Positions 29,534 to 38,258 of a stretch of 64,000 bases of DNA are shown here, piece after piece. A model generated the notes under the pieces. It searched no databases. It had not been told where the DNA came from and saw only the letters and a program-made list of their open reading frames with translations. Position numbers and translations under genes: made by a program. The stretch covers positions 1 to 64,000 of the forward strand of contig CABSCP010000024.1 of assembly GCA_902476265.1 (NCBI GenBank), read 5' to 3'. Every line of letters starts with the position of its first letter. Position 1 is the stretch's first letter. Origin of the DNA: an uncultured Lachnospiraceae bacterium. Lineage in GTDB: Bacteria; Bacillota; Clostridia; Lachnospirales; Lachnospiraceae.

Positions 29534-31135
29534 ATGAGACTGCAGTTTATCGGGGCTGACCATGAAGTGACGGGAAGCTGTCATTACCTGGAGATCGGCA
29601 GCACACATATTCTTGTGGACTGCGGGATGGAGCAGGGAAATAATGTTTTTGAAAACTGTGAGATACCGGTGGAAGAATCCCTGATTGATTATGTGTTTCT
29701 GACCCACGCGCACATAGATCATTCGGGCATGCTGCCCCGCCTGTTTGCACGGGGGTTTCGGGGGAAGATTTATACCACGGAGGCCACTGCGGACCTGTGC
29801 AGCATCATGCTGCGGGACTGTGCCCATATTCAGATGCAGGAAGCGGAATGGAAGAACAGAAAGGCCAAACGTCATGCCGGGGCGGAAACCCATGAGCCTG
29901 TGTATACCATGGAGGATGCGGTGGAAACGATCAATCTGATCGTGCCCTGTCCTTATAATCAGGAAATAGAGATCTGCGATGCTGTCAGGATCCGGTTTAC
30001 GGATATCGGTCATCTGCTGGGATCGGCAAGTATTGAGGTCTGGGCACAGGAGGAGGGCATTTCCAAAAAGCTGGTCTTTTCCGGAGATATCGGGAACAAG
30101 AACCAGCCCCTGATCCGGGATCCCCAGCCTACCAGGGATGCGGATTATGTGATCATGGAGTCCACTTACGGGGACCGGCTGCACGGGGAAGGAAAGGCAG
30201 ACTATGTGGTTTCGCTGGCCGGGATTCTGCAGGAAACCTTTGACCGGGGCGGGAATGTGGTCATCCCTTCTTTCGCAGTGGGCAGAACCCAGGAAATGCT
30301 GTATTTTATCAGGAAAATAAAAGAGCAGAAGCTGGTAAAAAACCATGCTGATTTTCCGGTCTATGTGGACAGTCCGCTGGCGGTGGAGGCTACCGGCATT
30401 TTTACCCATAATGAGAAGAACTGTTTTGACGAGGAAGCGCTGGAACTGGTCCGCCGGGGGATCAACCCCATTTCCTTTAAAGGGCTGCGGCTGGCCATCA
30501 CCAGTGACGAATCCAAAGCGATCAACTTCGATGAGGTGCCCAAAGTGATTATTTCCGCATCCGGCATGTGCGATGCGGGGCGTGTGCGGCACCATTTGAA
30601 GCATAATCTGTGGCGGCCGGAATGTACGATTCTGTTTGTGGGCTACCAGTCCGTGGGGACTCCGGGGCGGGCCCTTTTGGATGGGGCAGCGGAGATGAAG
30701 CTGTTCGGGGAAACCGTAGACGTCAATGCCAGGATCATGACCCTGGAAGGAATGTCCGGACACGCGGATAAAAACGGGCTGATTGAATGGCTGCAGGGAT
30801 TTGAAAAGAAACCGGACCGGGTATTTATCGTACACGGGGAGGACAGTGTGACCATGTCTTTTGCCGACTGCCTGCGGGATGAGTACGGTTTCAGGACGTA
30901 TGCTCCCTACAGCGGGACACAGTTCGATCCGGCGGCGAACCGTTTTCTTTATGAGGCGGCCCCTGTTCCGGCGAAGAAGAAAGCCAAAACAGCGGCTCCT
31001 TCCGGCGTATACGGCAGGCTGGTGGCTGCGGGACAGCGGCTTATCGGCATCATCAAACGGTGCGAGGGGATGGCGAACAAGGATCTGGCGAAATTTGCGG
31101 ATCAGATCAATTCCCTGTGTGACAAGTGGAATTAA
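29534..31135 (+). CDS. MBL-fold RNA-processing nuclease (beta-CASP, CPSF/YSH1-like)
   Basis: A 533-residue metallo-beta-lactamase fold protein. ATG 29534 follows GTGGAAAGGGGGAATTTC. Metal ligands are visible: FLTHAHIDHSGMLP near residue 57 and IGHLLGSA near residue 160. The beta-CASP part (SFAVGRTQEMLYFI, VIISASGMCDAGRVRHHLKH) and the RMMBL end (MSGHADKNGLIEWL) follow, then a 75-residue Lys/Ala extension. Members of this group act as RNA exo- or endonucleases. It stands alone before thyA. Confidence 0.9.
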   Translation: MRLQFIGADHEVTGSCHYLEIGSTHILVDCGMEQGNNVFENCEIPVEESLIDYVFLTHAHIDHSGMLPRLFARGFRGKIYTTEATADLCSIMLRDCAHIQMQEAEWKNRKAKRHAGAETHEPVYTMEDAVETINLIVPCPYNQEIEICDAVRIRFTDIGHLLGSASIEVWAQEEGISKKLVFSGDIGNKNQPLIRDPQPTRDADYVIMESTYGDRLHGEGKADYVVSLAGILQETFDRGGNVVIPSFAVGRTQEMLYFIRKIKEQKLVKNHADFPVYVDSPLAVEATGIFTHNEKNCFDEEALELVRRGINPISFKGLRLAITSDESKAINFDEVPKVIISASGMCDAGRVRHHLKHNLWRPECTILFVGYQSVGTPGRALLDGAAEMKLFGETVDVNARIMTLEGMSGHADKNGLIEWLQGFEKKPDRVFIVHGEDSVTMSFADCLRDEYGFRTYAPYSGTQFDPAANRFLYEAAPVPAKKKAKTAAPSGVYGRLVAAGQRLIGIIKRCEGMANKDLAKFADQINSLCDKWN

Positions 31136-31167
31136 AGAAATAAGATACAAAAGGATGGTTTTTGATT

Positions 31168-32016
31168 ATGAGCATGGCGGATACAATTTTTATCAATATG
31201 TGCAGGGATATCCTGGAGAACGGTACCAGCACGGAAGGGGAGAAGGTGCGCCCTCACTGGCCGGACGGGACGCCCGCATATACGATCAAGAAATTCGGTG
31301 TGGTGAACCGGTATGATCTGTCAAAGGAATTTCCGATCCTGACCCTGCGCCGGACGGCTTTAAAGAGCGCCACCGACGAAATTTTATGGATCTGGCAGCA
31401 GAAGTCCAACAATATTCATGATCTCCACAGCCATATCTGGGATGAATGGGCGGACGAGGACGGCAGCATCGGCAAGGCTTACGGTTATCAGCTGGGGGTG
31501 AAGCATCAGTATAAGGAAGGCCTGTTCGATCAGGTGGACCGGGTGATATATGACCTGAAAAACAATCCCTTTTCCCGGCGCATCATGACCAATATATATG
31601 TGCATCAGGATCTGCATGAGATGAACCTGTACCCCTGTGCCTACAGCATGACCTTCAATGTGACACAGAAAAAGGGGCATGACCGGCTGACTTTAAATGC
31701 GGTGTTAAACCAGCGCTCCAACGATGTGCTGGCGGCGAATAACTGGAATGTGGTGCAGTATGCGGTGCTTTTGCATATGCTGGCCCAGGTGTGCGATATG
31801 GAACCAGGGGAACTGATGCATGTGATCGCGGATGCTCACATTTATGACCGGCATGTGCCCGTCATACAGGAGCTGATTTCCAGAGAACCTTATCCGGCGC
31901 CCAAATTCTGGCTGAATCCGGAGATTAAGGATTTTTATCAGTTTACGAGGAATGATGTCCGGGTGGAGGACTATGTGACCGGGGAGCAGATCAGGGATAT
32001 CCCGATCGCGATTTAA
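31168..32016 (+). CDS. thyA: Thymidylate synthase
   Basis: A 282-residue ThyA that methylates dUMP to dTMP using methylenetetrahydrofolate. ATG 31168 follows AAAAGGATGG; the TTG at 31162 is less likely. Catalytic Cys lies in LYPCAYSMTFNV, a variant of the usual PCH context. dUMP-binding segments NQRSNDVLAANNWNVVQYAV and HIYDRHVPVI are intact. It is followed by folA, which regenerates the dihydrofolate made here. Confidence 0.94.
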   Translation: MSMADTIFINMCRDILENGTSTEGEKVRPHWPDGTPAYTIKKFGVVNRYDLSKEFPILTLRRTALKSATDEILWIWQQKSNNIHDLHSHIWDEWADEDGSIGKAYGYQLGVKHQYKEGLFDQVDRVIYDLKNNPFSRRIMTNIYVHQDLHEMNLYPCAYSMTFNVTQKKGHDRLTLNAVLNQRSNDVLAANNWNVVQYAVLLHMLAQVCDMEPGELMHVIADAHIYDRHVPVIQELISREPYPAPKFWLNPEIKDFYQFTRNDVRVEDYVTGEQIRDIPIAI

Positions 32017-32054
32017 AGATAATTTGAAAAGAAAAATTACGGAGGATAACATAC

Positions 32055-32549
32055 ATGAATCTGATTGTTGCGGTGGATGAAAACTGGGCCATCGGGAATA
32101 AAGGGGATCTGCTGGTGCGGATCCCTGCGGACCACAAAATGTTCCGCCAGGAGACCACCGGAAAGGTGGTGGTGCTGGGCAGAAAGACCATGGACACCTT
32201 TCCGGGGGGACAGCCTTTAAAAAACAGGATCAATATCATCCTGACAAGGAATCCGGAATATGAAGTGAAGGGCGCTGTGGCGGTCCATTCGGTGGAAGAA
32301 CTTTTGGAAGAAATAAAAAAGTATGACAGCAGGGAAGTTTATGTGATCGGCGGAACCAGTGTTTACGAACAGTTGCTGCCCTATTGTGATACCGCTCATG
32401 TGACCAAAATCGATCATGCTTATGAGGCGGACGCTTATTTTCCTAATCTGGACCGGGATCCGGAATGGGAGCTTACGGCGGACAGCGAGGAACAGTATTA
32501 TTTTGATCTGACCTACCATTTCTTAAAATACGAGAGAAAGAAGGTCTGA
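32055..32549 (+). CDS. folA: Dihydrofolate reductase
   Basis: A 164-residue enzyme reducing dihydrofolate to tetrahydrofolate with NADPH. Motifs are MNLIVAVDENWAIGNKGDLL at the start, VVLGRKTMDTFPGG, and VYVIGGTSVYEQLLPYCD. ATTACGGAGGATAACATAC precedes the ATG. It is paired with thyA, the standard thymidylate cycle arrangement. Confidence 0.95.
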   Translation: MNLIVAVDENWAIGNKGDLLVRIPADHKMFRQETTGKVVVLGRKTMDTFPGGQPLKNRINIILTRNPEYEVKGAVAVHSVEELLEEIKKYDSREVYVIGGTSVYEQLLPYCDTAHVTKIDHAYEADAYFPNLDRDPEWELTADSEEQYYFDLTYHFLKYERKKV

Positions 32550-32614
32550 ACAAGGAGCGCAAGGAGCGCCTGCGGAACATGAAAACCCCGGATGAAATAT
32601 GGGAGGAACAAAAG

Positions 32615-33007
32615 ATGCAGACAAGGGAAGAAGTAAACGCATATTGTTTAAAACTGCCGGATGTCTATGAGGACTATCCGTTCCATGATTCCAACTGGGC
32701 GCTGATGCGTTTGAAGAAGAATCAAAAAAGTTTCGTACATATTTATGAAAGAAACGGGCTGATCTGGCTCAATGTGAAATGCCGGCCGGAATGGCGGGAT
32801 TTCTGGCGGGATACCTTTCCCTCGGTGGTACCGGGCTATCATATGAACAAGGAACACTGGAACAGCATCATTCTGGACGGTTCCGTGCCCGAAAGTGATA
32901 TCAAACGAATGATTGAAGAAAGCTACGATTTGGTCCGGGGCCGGGACAGGACGAAGAAAGGTACTAAAAAATACAGCAAAAATTCCGGCAAAACGGGAAG
33001 AAAATAG
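32615..33007 (+). CDS. MmcQ/YjbR-family protein
   Basis: A 130-residue protein. I prefer ATG 32615 because GGGAGGAACAAAAG precedes it; an in-frame ATG at 32579 would add 12 residues. The YjbR fold pattern is present: YCLKLPDVYEDYPFHDSNWA, LIWLNVKCRPEWRDFWRD and VPGYHMNKEHWNSIILDGSV. The C-terminus is a long basic tail. Members are thought to be DNA-binding by fold, but the role is not established. It lies between folA and lepB. Confidence 0.85.
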   Translation: MQTREEVNAYCLKLPDVYEDYPFHDSNWALMRLKKNQKSFVHIYERNGLIWLNVKCRPEWRDFWRDTFPSVVPGYHMNKEHWNSIILDGSVPESDIKRMIEESYDLVRGRDRTKKGTKKYSKNSGKTGRK

Positions 33008-33016
33008 GAGAATGAA

Positions 33017-33535
33017 GTGAAAAGAGAAGAGATCATTTCGGAGATATTAAGCTGGGTAAAAACCTTTGTTTTTGCGGCGTCTGTCGCTCTTTTTGTGAAC
33101 ACCACCCTTATTGTGAATGCGGAAATTACTTCAGGGTCTATGGAAAATACGATCATGACCGACAGCAGGGTTTTGGTCAATCGGCTGGAATATCGGAAGG
33201 AAGGCCCCAAAAGAGGGGATATCATCGAATTCTATTATCCGGATGACGGGAAAACCCGGTATGTGAAACGGGTCATCGCGGTTGCAGGGGAAACCGTGGA
33301 AGGCAGGGACGGCAGCGTTTATGTGGACGGCGTCCTGCTGGAAGAGCCTTATATCAAAGAAAAATCCTATCTGGATTTCGGCCCGTATCTGGTGCCGGAG
33401 GATTCCTGCTTTGTGATGGGAGACAACCGGAATAATTCCTGGGATTCCCGGTACTGGAACAATAAATTTGTTCCCGAAGACGCGATCATCGGGAAGGCCG
33501 TGCTGGAATATTTTCCGGAGTTGAAGCCGCTGTAA
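33017..33535 (+). CDS. lepB: Signal peptidase I
   Basis: A 172-residue membrane-bound serine protease that cleaves signal peptides. GTG 33017 follows AATAGGAGAATGAA. One N-terminal membrane segment (TFVFAASVALFVNTTLIVNA). Catalytic Ser lies in TSGSMENTIM and catalytic Lys in RYVKRVIAVAGE; the family GDNRNNSWDSR motif closes the active site. Short length and single anchor are typical of Gram-positive type I peptidases. Confidence 0.94.
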   Translation: MKREEIISEILSWVKTFVFAASVALFVNTTLIVNAEITSGSMENTIMTDSRVLVNRLEYRKEGPKRGDIIEFYYPDDGKTRYVKRVIAVAGETVEGRDGSVYVDGVLLEEPYIKEKSYLDFGPYLVPEDSCFVMGDNRNNSWDSRYWNNKFVPEDAIIGKAVLEYFPELKPL

Positions 33536-33566
33536 TCGTTTTTTACTGAGTGAAGGAGGAAACAAA

Positions 33567-34094
33567 ATGAAAATTGTAATCTTGAACGGCAGCCCGAGAG
33601 CGGGCGGAAACACGGAGATCATGGCAGGAGAATTTGCCCGGGGCGCCCAAGAAAAAGGGCATGAGGTGGTGCAGGTAAAGCTTGCAGGAAAAAAGATCGC
33701 CGGATGTTTAGGATGCGATTTCTGCGCTTCCCATGACGGAGTCTGCGTCCAGAAGGATGATATGGCTGAAATTTACAATCTTCTGGAACAGGCGGATCTG
33801 GTGGCGTTTGCTTCTCCTATATACTGGTTTTCCATCACGGCTCAGTTAAAATGTGTGATCGACCGTCTGTATGCGAAAGGATCTGTGGGATTTCATTTCA
33901 ATCAGGTAGTTCTGCTGCTGGATTCCGCCTCGGAAGGCGTGTATGAAGCAGCCGTTGCACAATATAAGGCGATGAACGAATATCTGGGCTGGAAGGACAG
34001 AGGAATGATCACAATTTCGGGCATGACCGGCAAAGGCAGCATGTGGGATTCCGACAGGCTGGAGGAAGTCTGCCGACTGGGCAAATCGCTGTAG
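33567..34094 (+). CDS. NADPH-dependent FMN reductase / flavodoxin-like oxidoreductase
   Basis: A 175-residue flavoprotein of the NADPH-dependent FMN reductase family. The FMN phosphate loop is at the start (VILNGSPRAGGNTEIMAGEF), a Cys-rich element follows (IAGCLGCDFCASHDGVC), and the isoalloxazine-contacting segment FASPIYWFSITAQLK is near residue 90. The substrate is unknown. GAAGGAGGAAACAAA precedes the ATG. Confidence 0.88.
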   Translation: MKIVILNGSPRAGGNTEIMAGEFARGAQEKGHEVVQVKLAGKKIAGCLGCDFCASHDGVCVQKDDMAEIYNLLEQADLVAFASPIYWFSITAQLKCVIDRLYAKGSVGFHFNQVVLLLDSASEGVYEAAVAQYKAMNEYLGWKDRGMITISGMTGKGSMWDSDRLEEVCRLGKSL

Positions 34095-34196
34095 CAGGCC
34101 GCAGTCTGCAAAGCGGGAACCGTTTTTCTCTTTTCGAAAGGGCCAGACATTTCGTGAGAATAACGGGTCCGGACAAAAGAAAAGCAAAAATATACC

Positions 34197-34226
34197 TTGA
34201 CAGCACAGACTGTCATGCCGTATAAT
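34197..34226 (+). promoter_or_regulatory. Promoter of the trp operon
   Basis: -35 TTGACA (34197-34202), 18-base spacer, perfect -10 TATAAT (34221-34226). The T-box leader starts shortly after. Confidence 0.85.
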
Positions 34227-34239
34227 CAGAGAAAGTTTT

Positions 34240-34538
34240 ATATGATAACAGTTTAAACCGATGACGTGGAGATAACGTTACAAGCGCACTCACAGAGAGT
34301 CCGGGGAGGTGGAAGCCGGACAGGAAGCGGTGTTTCAAATGGACCACGGAGGGCACAGTCAACGGCCGGAAGGCCCAGTATTCTGTGACGCGCAGGCATG
34401 CGTTATTTGCCGGGGATATGTTGGTATCCTGCAGAGAGTGTGAATGTTCACGAAACAAGGTGGCACCACGGGTATAAGAAGATGACGGCCCGCCCTTGAC
34501 AGAAAGCGCAGATGTTTTCTGTCAGGGGCGGTTTTTTG
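34240..34538 (+). promoter_or_regulatory. T-box leader (tRNA-Trp specific) of the trp operon
   Basis: A T-box riboswitch: uncharged tRNA-Trp binds and prevents terminator formation. The T-box sequence AACAAGGTGGCACCACGGGT is at 34454-34473. Stem I elements (AGAGAGTCCGGGGAGGTGG) lie near 34277. The likely specifier codon is TGG (Trp) at 34340-34342 in TTTCAAATGGACC. The terminator is GC-rich (CCGCCC with GGGCGG plus TTGACAGAAA with TTTCTGTCA, 34489-34531) followed by six T. It directly controls trpD. Confidence 0.93.
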
Positions 34539-34613
34539 TATGTTGAGAAAAAATGTTCTTTCCCATACAGGAGTCACGACAAAGCGGATTGCCGCAAAAA
34601 GGAGGAGAAGAAA

Positions 34614-35639
34614 ATGATAAAAGAAGCGATTGTAAAACTGGCAAATAAAGAAGATTTAAGTTATGAGATGGCGGAGGCGTCCATGGATGAAATCATGGGA
34701 GGAAAGGCCACGCCGGTTCAGATGAGCGCCTTTCTGGTGGCAATGTCCATGAAAGGGGAAACCATCCGGGAGATCACGGCCTGCGCCGCGGGCATGCGCC
34801 GGCATTGCGTGAGGCTTTTGCACAACCGGGATGTGTTGGAAATTGTGGGCACCGGCGGGGATCACTCCAATTCCTTTAACATCTCCACCACTTCTTCTCT
34901 GGTGATTTCCGCGGCGGGAGTGCCGGTGGCAAAGCATGGTAACAGGGCGGCATCCAGCAAAAGCGGCGCGGCGGATGTGTTGGAAGCGCTGGGAGTAAAA
35001 ATTTCAATAGACCCCAAAAAGAGCGCCCGGGTGCTGCAGGAAATCGGATTGTGTTTTCTGTTCGCCCAGAATTATCATTTGTCCATGAAATATGTGGCGC
35101 CTGTGAGAAAAGAGCTGACCGTCCGCACCATTTTCAACATTCTAGGGCCGCTGACCAATCCGGCCGGCGCCAATATGGAACTGATGGGGGTTTATGAGGA
35201 AAGTCTGGTGGAACCGCTGGCCAGGGTCCTTGCCAATCTCGGTGTAAAAAAGGCCATGGTGGTCTACGGACAGGACGGGCTGGATGAAATCTCCATGAGC
35301 GCGCCGACCTCGGTCTGTGAAGTGAGAAACGGCGGTTTTGAATCTTATGTGATCACCCCGGAACAGTTCGGATTTACGCGCTGCAAAAAGGAAGATCTGA
35401 CCGGCGGCAGCCCACAGGAAAATGCGGAAATTGCACTGCGCATTTTAAAGGGAGAGAAAGGGCCTAAACGGGATGCGGTGGTGTTAAACTCTGCGGCAGC
35501 CGTGCATATTGCAAAAGGAATTTCCATGGAAGAAGCCATCAGACAGGTGGAAGAAACCATCGACAGCGGCAGAGCGCTGGCGCAGCTGGAGGCCTTTGTG
35601 AAACTGACAAACCGGGAAGGAACGGAGGAGAGCGTATGA
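34614..35639 (+). CDS. trpD: Anthranilate phosphoribosyltransferase
   Basis: A 341-residue enzyme joining anthranilate and phosphoribosyl pyrophosphate. ATG 34614 follows AAAAAGGAGGAGAAGAAA. The PRPP-binding glycine loop is GTGGDHSNSFNIST, followed by VAKHGNRAASSKSGAADVLE; the C-terminal half has TIFNILGPLTNPA. It is the first gene after the T-box: trpE and trpG, which normally precede it, are absent here. It overlaps trpC by four bases. Confidence 0.95.
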   Translation: MIKEAIVKLANKEDLSYEMAEASMDEIMGGKATPVQMSAFLVAMSMKGETIREITACAAGMRRHCVRLLHNRDVLEIVGTGGDHSNSFNISTTSSLVISAAGVPVAKHGNRAASSKSGAADVLEALGVKISIDPKKSARVLQEIGLCFLFAQNYHLSMKYVAPVRKELTVRTIFNILGPLTNPAGANMELMGVYEESLVEPLARVLANLGVKKAMVVYGQDGLDEISMSAPTSVCEVRNGGFESYVITPEQFGFTRCKKEDLTGGSPQENAEIALRILKGEKGPKRDAVVLNSAAAVHIAKGISMEEAIRQVEETIDSGRALAQLEAFVKLTNREGTEESV

Positions 35640-36484
35640 TATTAAAACAGCTTGCCGCATCCGCCAGGGAGCGGGTGGAACAGGCAAAAAGGGTCCGGCC
35701 TTTTGAAGAGGTGAAAAAAGCGGCCACCGCCTGCCGGAGAGAGCATTTTATTTCCGGCACAGCCAATTTCCCCTTTGAAAAGGCGCTGGCGGCAGAGGGG
35801 ATGTCTTTTATCTGCGAGGTAAAAAAAGCCTCCCCTTCCAAAGGGGTGATCGCGCCGGATTTTCCCTATTTACAGATCGCCCGGGAGTATGAAGCAGGAG
35901 GGGCGGCCGCCATATCGGTGCTCACGGAACCGGAATATTTTCTGGGCAGCGACCGCTATCTGGAAGAAATCGCGAAAGCAGTGTCCATACCGGTGCTGCG
36001 CAAGGATTTTACGGTGGATGTCTATCAGATTTATGAGGCGAAGCTTTTAGGCGCGTCGGCGGTGCTTTTGATCTGTTCGATTCTTTCGGAGGAAGAGCTG
36101 AAGGAATTTTTGCAGACAGCGCATTGCCTGGGGCTGTCTGCACTGGTGGAAGCCCACGATGAAAAAGAGGTGGAAAGGGCACTTCTTGCGGGCGCCCGGA
36201 TCATCGGCGTTAACAACCGGGATTTAAAAACCTTTACGGTGGACGTAAACAACAGCCTGCGGCTGAAAAGTCTCATTCCTTCCGGCTGTCTGTCTGTATC
36301 GGAGAGCGGTGTGCGGGGCCCGAAAGACGTAGGGAATCTATACCGAAACGGCGTAGACGCGGTGCTCATCGGGGAGGCTTTGATGAGAAGTACAGATAAA
36401 GCGGGAATGTTGAGGGAGTTTCGGAGGGAATGCCATGGCGGAAGGGATGCGTATCAAAATATGCGGCCTGTTTCGGCCCTGTGA
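35636..36484 (+). CDS. trpC: Indole-3-glycerol phosphate synthase
   Basis: A 282-residue TIM-barrel enzyme. Active-site segments: FICEVKKASPSKGVIAPDF (Lys and Ser), VLRKDFTVDVYQIYEAKLLG, IIGVNNRDLKTFTVD and SVSESGVRGPKDV. At 282 residues it is about 20 longer than most, because the C-terminus runs on into the start of trpF. It overlaps trpD by four and trpF by 50 bases. Confidence 0.94.
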   Translation: MILKQLAASARERVEQAKRVRPFEEVKKAATACRREHFISGTANFPFEKALAAEGMSFICEVKKASPSKGVIAPDFPYLQIAREYEAGGAAAISVLTEPEYFLGSDRYLEEIAKAVSIPVLRKDFTVDVYQIYEAKLLGASAVLLICSILSEEELKEFLQTAHCLGLSALVEAHDEKEVERALLAGARIIGVNNRDLKTFTVDVNNSLRLKSLIPSGCLSVSESGVRGPKDVGNLYRNGVDAVLIGEALMRSTDKAGMLREFRRECHGGRDAYQNMRPVSAL

Positions 36485-37061
36485 TATTGACTTTGTCAAT
36501 GCGGCCGGTCCGGATTATATCGGTTTTGTATTTGCCAAAAGCCGCAGACAGGTGACGAAAGAACAGGCTCTATCTTTGAAAAAAAGGCTTCTGCCTTCCA
36601 TACAGACGGTTGGGGTTTTCGTAAATGAGGATCCCAAAAGGGCGGCTGCATTGGCAGAAGAGGGCATCATCGATTGGATACAGCTGCACGGACAGGAGGA
36701 TGAGGGTTATCTCCGGCGGTTGAGAGAACAGACGGACTGTCCGCTCATCAAGGCTTTTTCCGTCACCGATGCTTCGGATGTGAAAAGAGCCTGTGAGAGC
36801 AGCGCTGATTATATTTTACTGGATCACGGGGCCGGAGGCACCGGGCAGTGTTTTGACTGGCACCTGGCAGAAAAAATAGAAAGGCCCTGGTTTTTGGCCG
36901 GGGGACTGAATCCAGACAACATCAAAGAAGCGGTTTTCAGCAATGCTTTTTGCCTGGATGTGAGCAGCGGTGTGGAAACCAGGGGCTGTAAAGATCAAAG
37001 AAAAATAGAGGCCTGCGTGAGAATCTGCAGGGAAAAAGGAGAACGTTATGTCGAAAGGTAG
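36435..37061 (+). CDS. trpF: Phosphoribosylanthranilate isomerase
   Basis: A 208-residue TIM barrel. The start at 36435 follows TCGGAGGGAATGCC; ATG 36447 is the alternative and gives the usual MRIKICG start. Motifs are RIKICGLFRPCDIDF, YIGFVFAKSRRQV and a C-terminal GGLNPDNIKEAV with DVSSGVET. It overlaps both trpC and trpB, so the operon is translated as a tightly coupled unit. Confidence 0.93.
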   Translation: MAEGMRIKICGLFRPCDIDFVNAAGPDYIGFVFAKSRRQVTKEQALSLKKRLLPSIQTVGVFVNEDPKRAAALAEEGIIDWIQLHGQEDEGYLRRLREQTDCPLIKAFSVTDASDVKRACESSADYILLDHGAGGTGQCFDWHLAEKIERPWFLAGGLNPDNIKEAVFSNAFCLDVSSGVETRGCKDQRKIEACVRICREKGERYVER

Positions 37062-38232
37062 ATTTGGAATCCATGGCGGGCAGTATGTCCCGGAAACGCT
37101 GATGAGCGAGATCCTCCGTCTGGAAGAACAATATGAAGTTTTTAAAAAGGACCCGGAATTTAATCGGGAGCTGGAGGATTTGCTCAAAAATTATGCAGGA
37201 CGTCCTTCCCTGCTGTATTTTGCTGAAAAAATGACAGAAGATCTGGGCGGTGCGAAAATTTACCTGAAACGGGAGGACTTAAACCATACCGGTTCTCACA
37301 AAATCAACAACGTGCTGGGACAGGTACTTATGGCGAAGAAAATGGGAAAGACCCGGGTGATTGCAGAGACAGGCGCGGGACAGCACGGCGTGGCCACCGC
37401 CACCGCAGCGGCGCTGTTAGGTCTGGAATGTGAAATTTTCATGGGAAAAGAGGACACGGACCGACAGGCGTTAAATGTCTACCGCATGAAACTTCTGGGG
37501 GCGAAGGTGCATCCTGTTACCAGCGGCACCCAGACTTTGAAGGATGCGGTGAATGAAACCATGCGGGAATGGACCAACAGGGTGGCGGACACCCATTATG
37601 TGCTGGGTTCCGTCATGGGGCCCCATCCTTTTCCCACCATTGTCCGGGATTTCCAGGCCGTCATCGGTAAAGAAGCCAGACAGCAGATTCTGGAGATGGA
37701 AGGAAAGCTCCCGGCAGCCGTCCTGGCTTGTGTGGGCGGGGGCAGTAATGCCATGGGCATGTTTTACAATTTCATTCCGGATGAACAGGTGGCGCTGATC
37801 GGTTGTGAAGCGGCGGGAAAGGGGCTTGATAGCAAACTGCATGCGGCCACCATGACAAAAGGAACGCCGGGGGTTTTCCACGGCATGAAGTCTTATTTCT
37901 GCCAGGATGAATACGGCCAGATCGCGCCGGTCTATTCCATTTCCGCGGGGCTGGATTATCCGGGCATCGGGCCGGAGCACGCCTTTTTGTACGACACTGG
38001 CAGAGCCGAATATGTGCCGGTGACGGATGAAGAAGCGGTGCAGGCATTTGAGTACCTGGCCCGCACGGAAGGGATCATCTGTGCCATCGAAAGCGCTCAC
38101 GCGGTGGCTTATGCCAGAAAGCTGGCGCCTGCCCTGCCGAAAGAAGAATGTATCATCATCTGTCTTTCCGGCAGAGGGGATAAAGATGTGGCTGCCATCG
38201 CCCGATACCGGGGAGAAAAAATCACGGATTAA
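37048..38232 (+). CDS. trpB: Tryptophan synthase beta chain
   Basis: A 394-residue PLP enzyme condensing indole and serine. PLP Lys lies in LNHTGSHKINNVLGQ; the phosphate-binding loop is VGGGSNAMGMFY; GQYVPETLM is the N-terminal signature. The 5' end overlaps trpF by 14 bases, after AAAAAGGAGAACGTT. Length is typical of the TrpB1 type that works with TrpA. Confidence 0.96.
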   Translation: MSKGRFGIHGGQYVPETLMSEILRLEEQYEVFKKDPEFNRELEDLLKNYAGRPSLLYFAEKMTEDLGGAKIYLKREDLNHTGSHKINNVLGQVLMAKKMGKTRVIAETGAGQHGVATATAAALLGLECEIFMGKEDTDRQALNVYRMKLLGAKVHPVTSGTQTLKDAVNETMREWTNRVADTHYVLGSVMGPHPFPTIVRDFQAVIGKEARQQILEMEGKLPAAVLACVGGGSNAMGMFYNFIPDEQVALIGCEAAGKGLDSKLHAATMTKGTPGVFHGMKSYFCQDEYGQIAPVYSISAGLDYPGIGPEHAFLYDTGRAEYVPVTDEEAVQAFEYLARTEGIICAIESAHAVAYARKLAPALPKEECIIICLSGRGDKDVAAIARYRGEKITD

Positions 38233-38258
38233 GCCGATAGAGATAAGGAGCAGACAGC

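Noticed and set aside
29504..31150. 548-residue minus-strand frame opposite the MBL nuclease
   Set aside because: It is an antisense shadow of a well-supported gene and has no family features.
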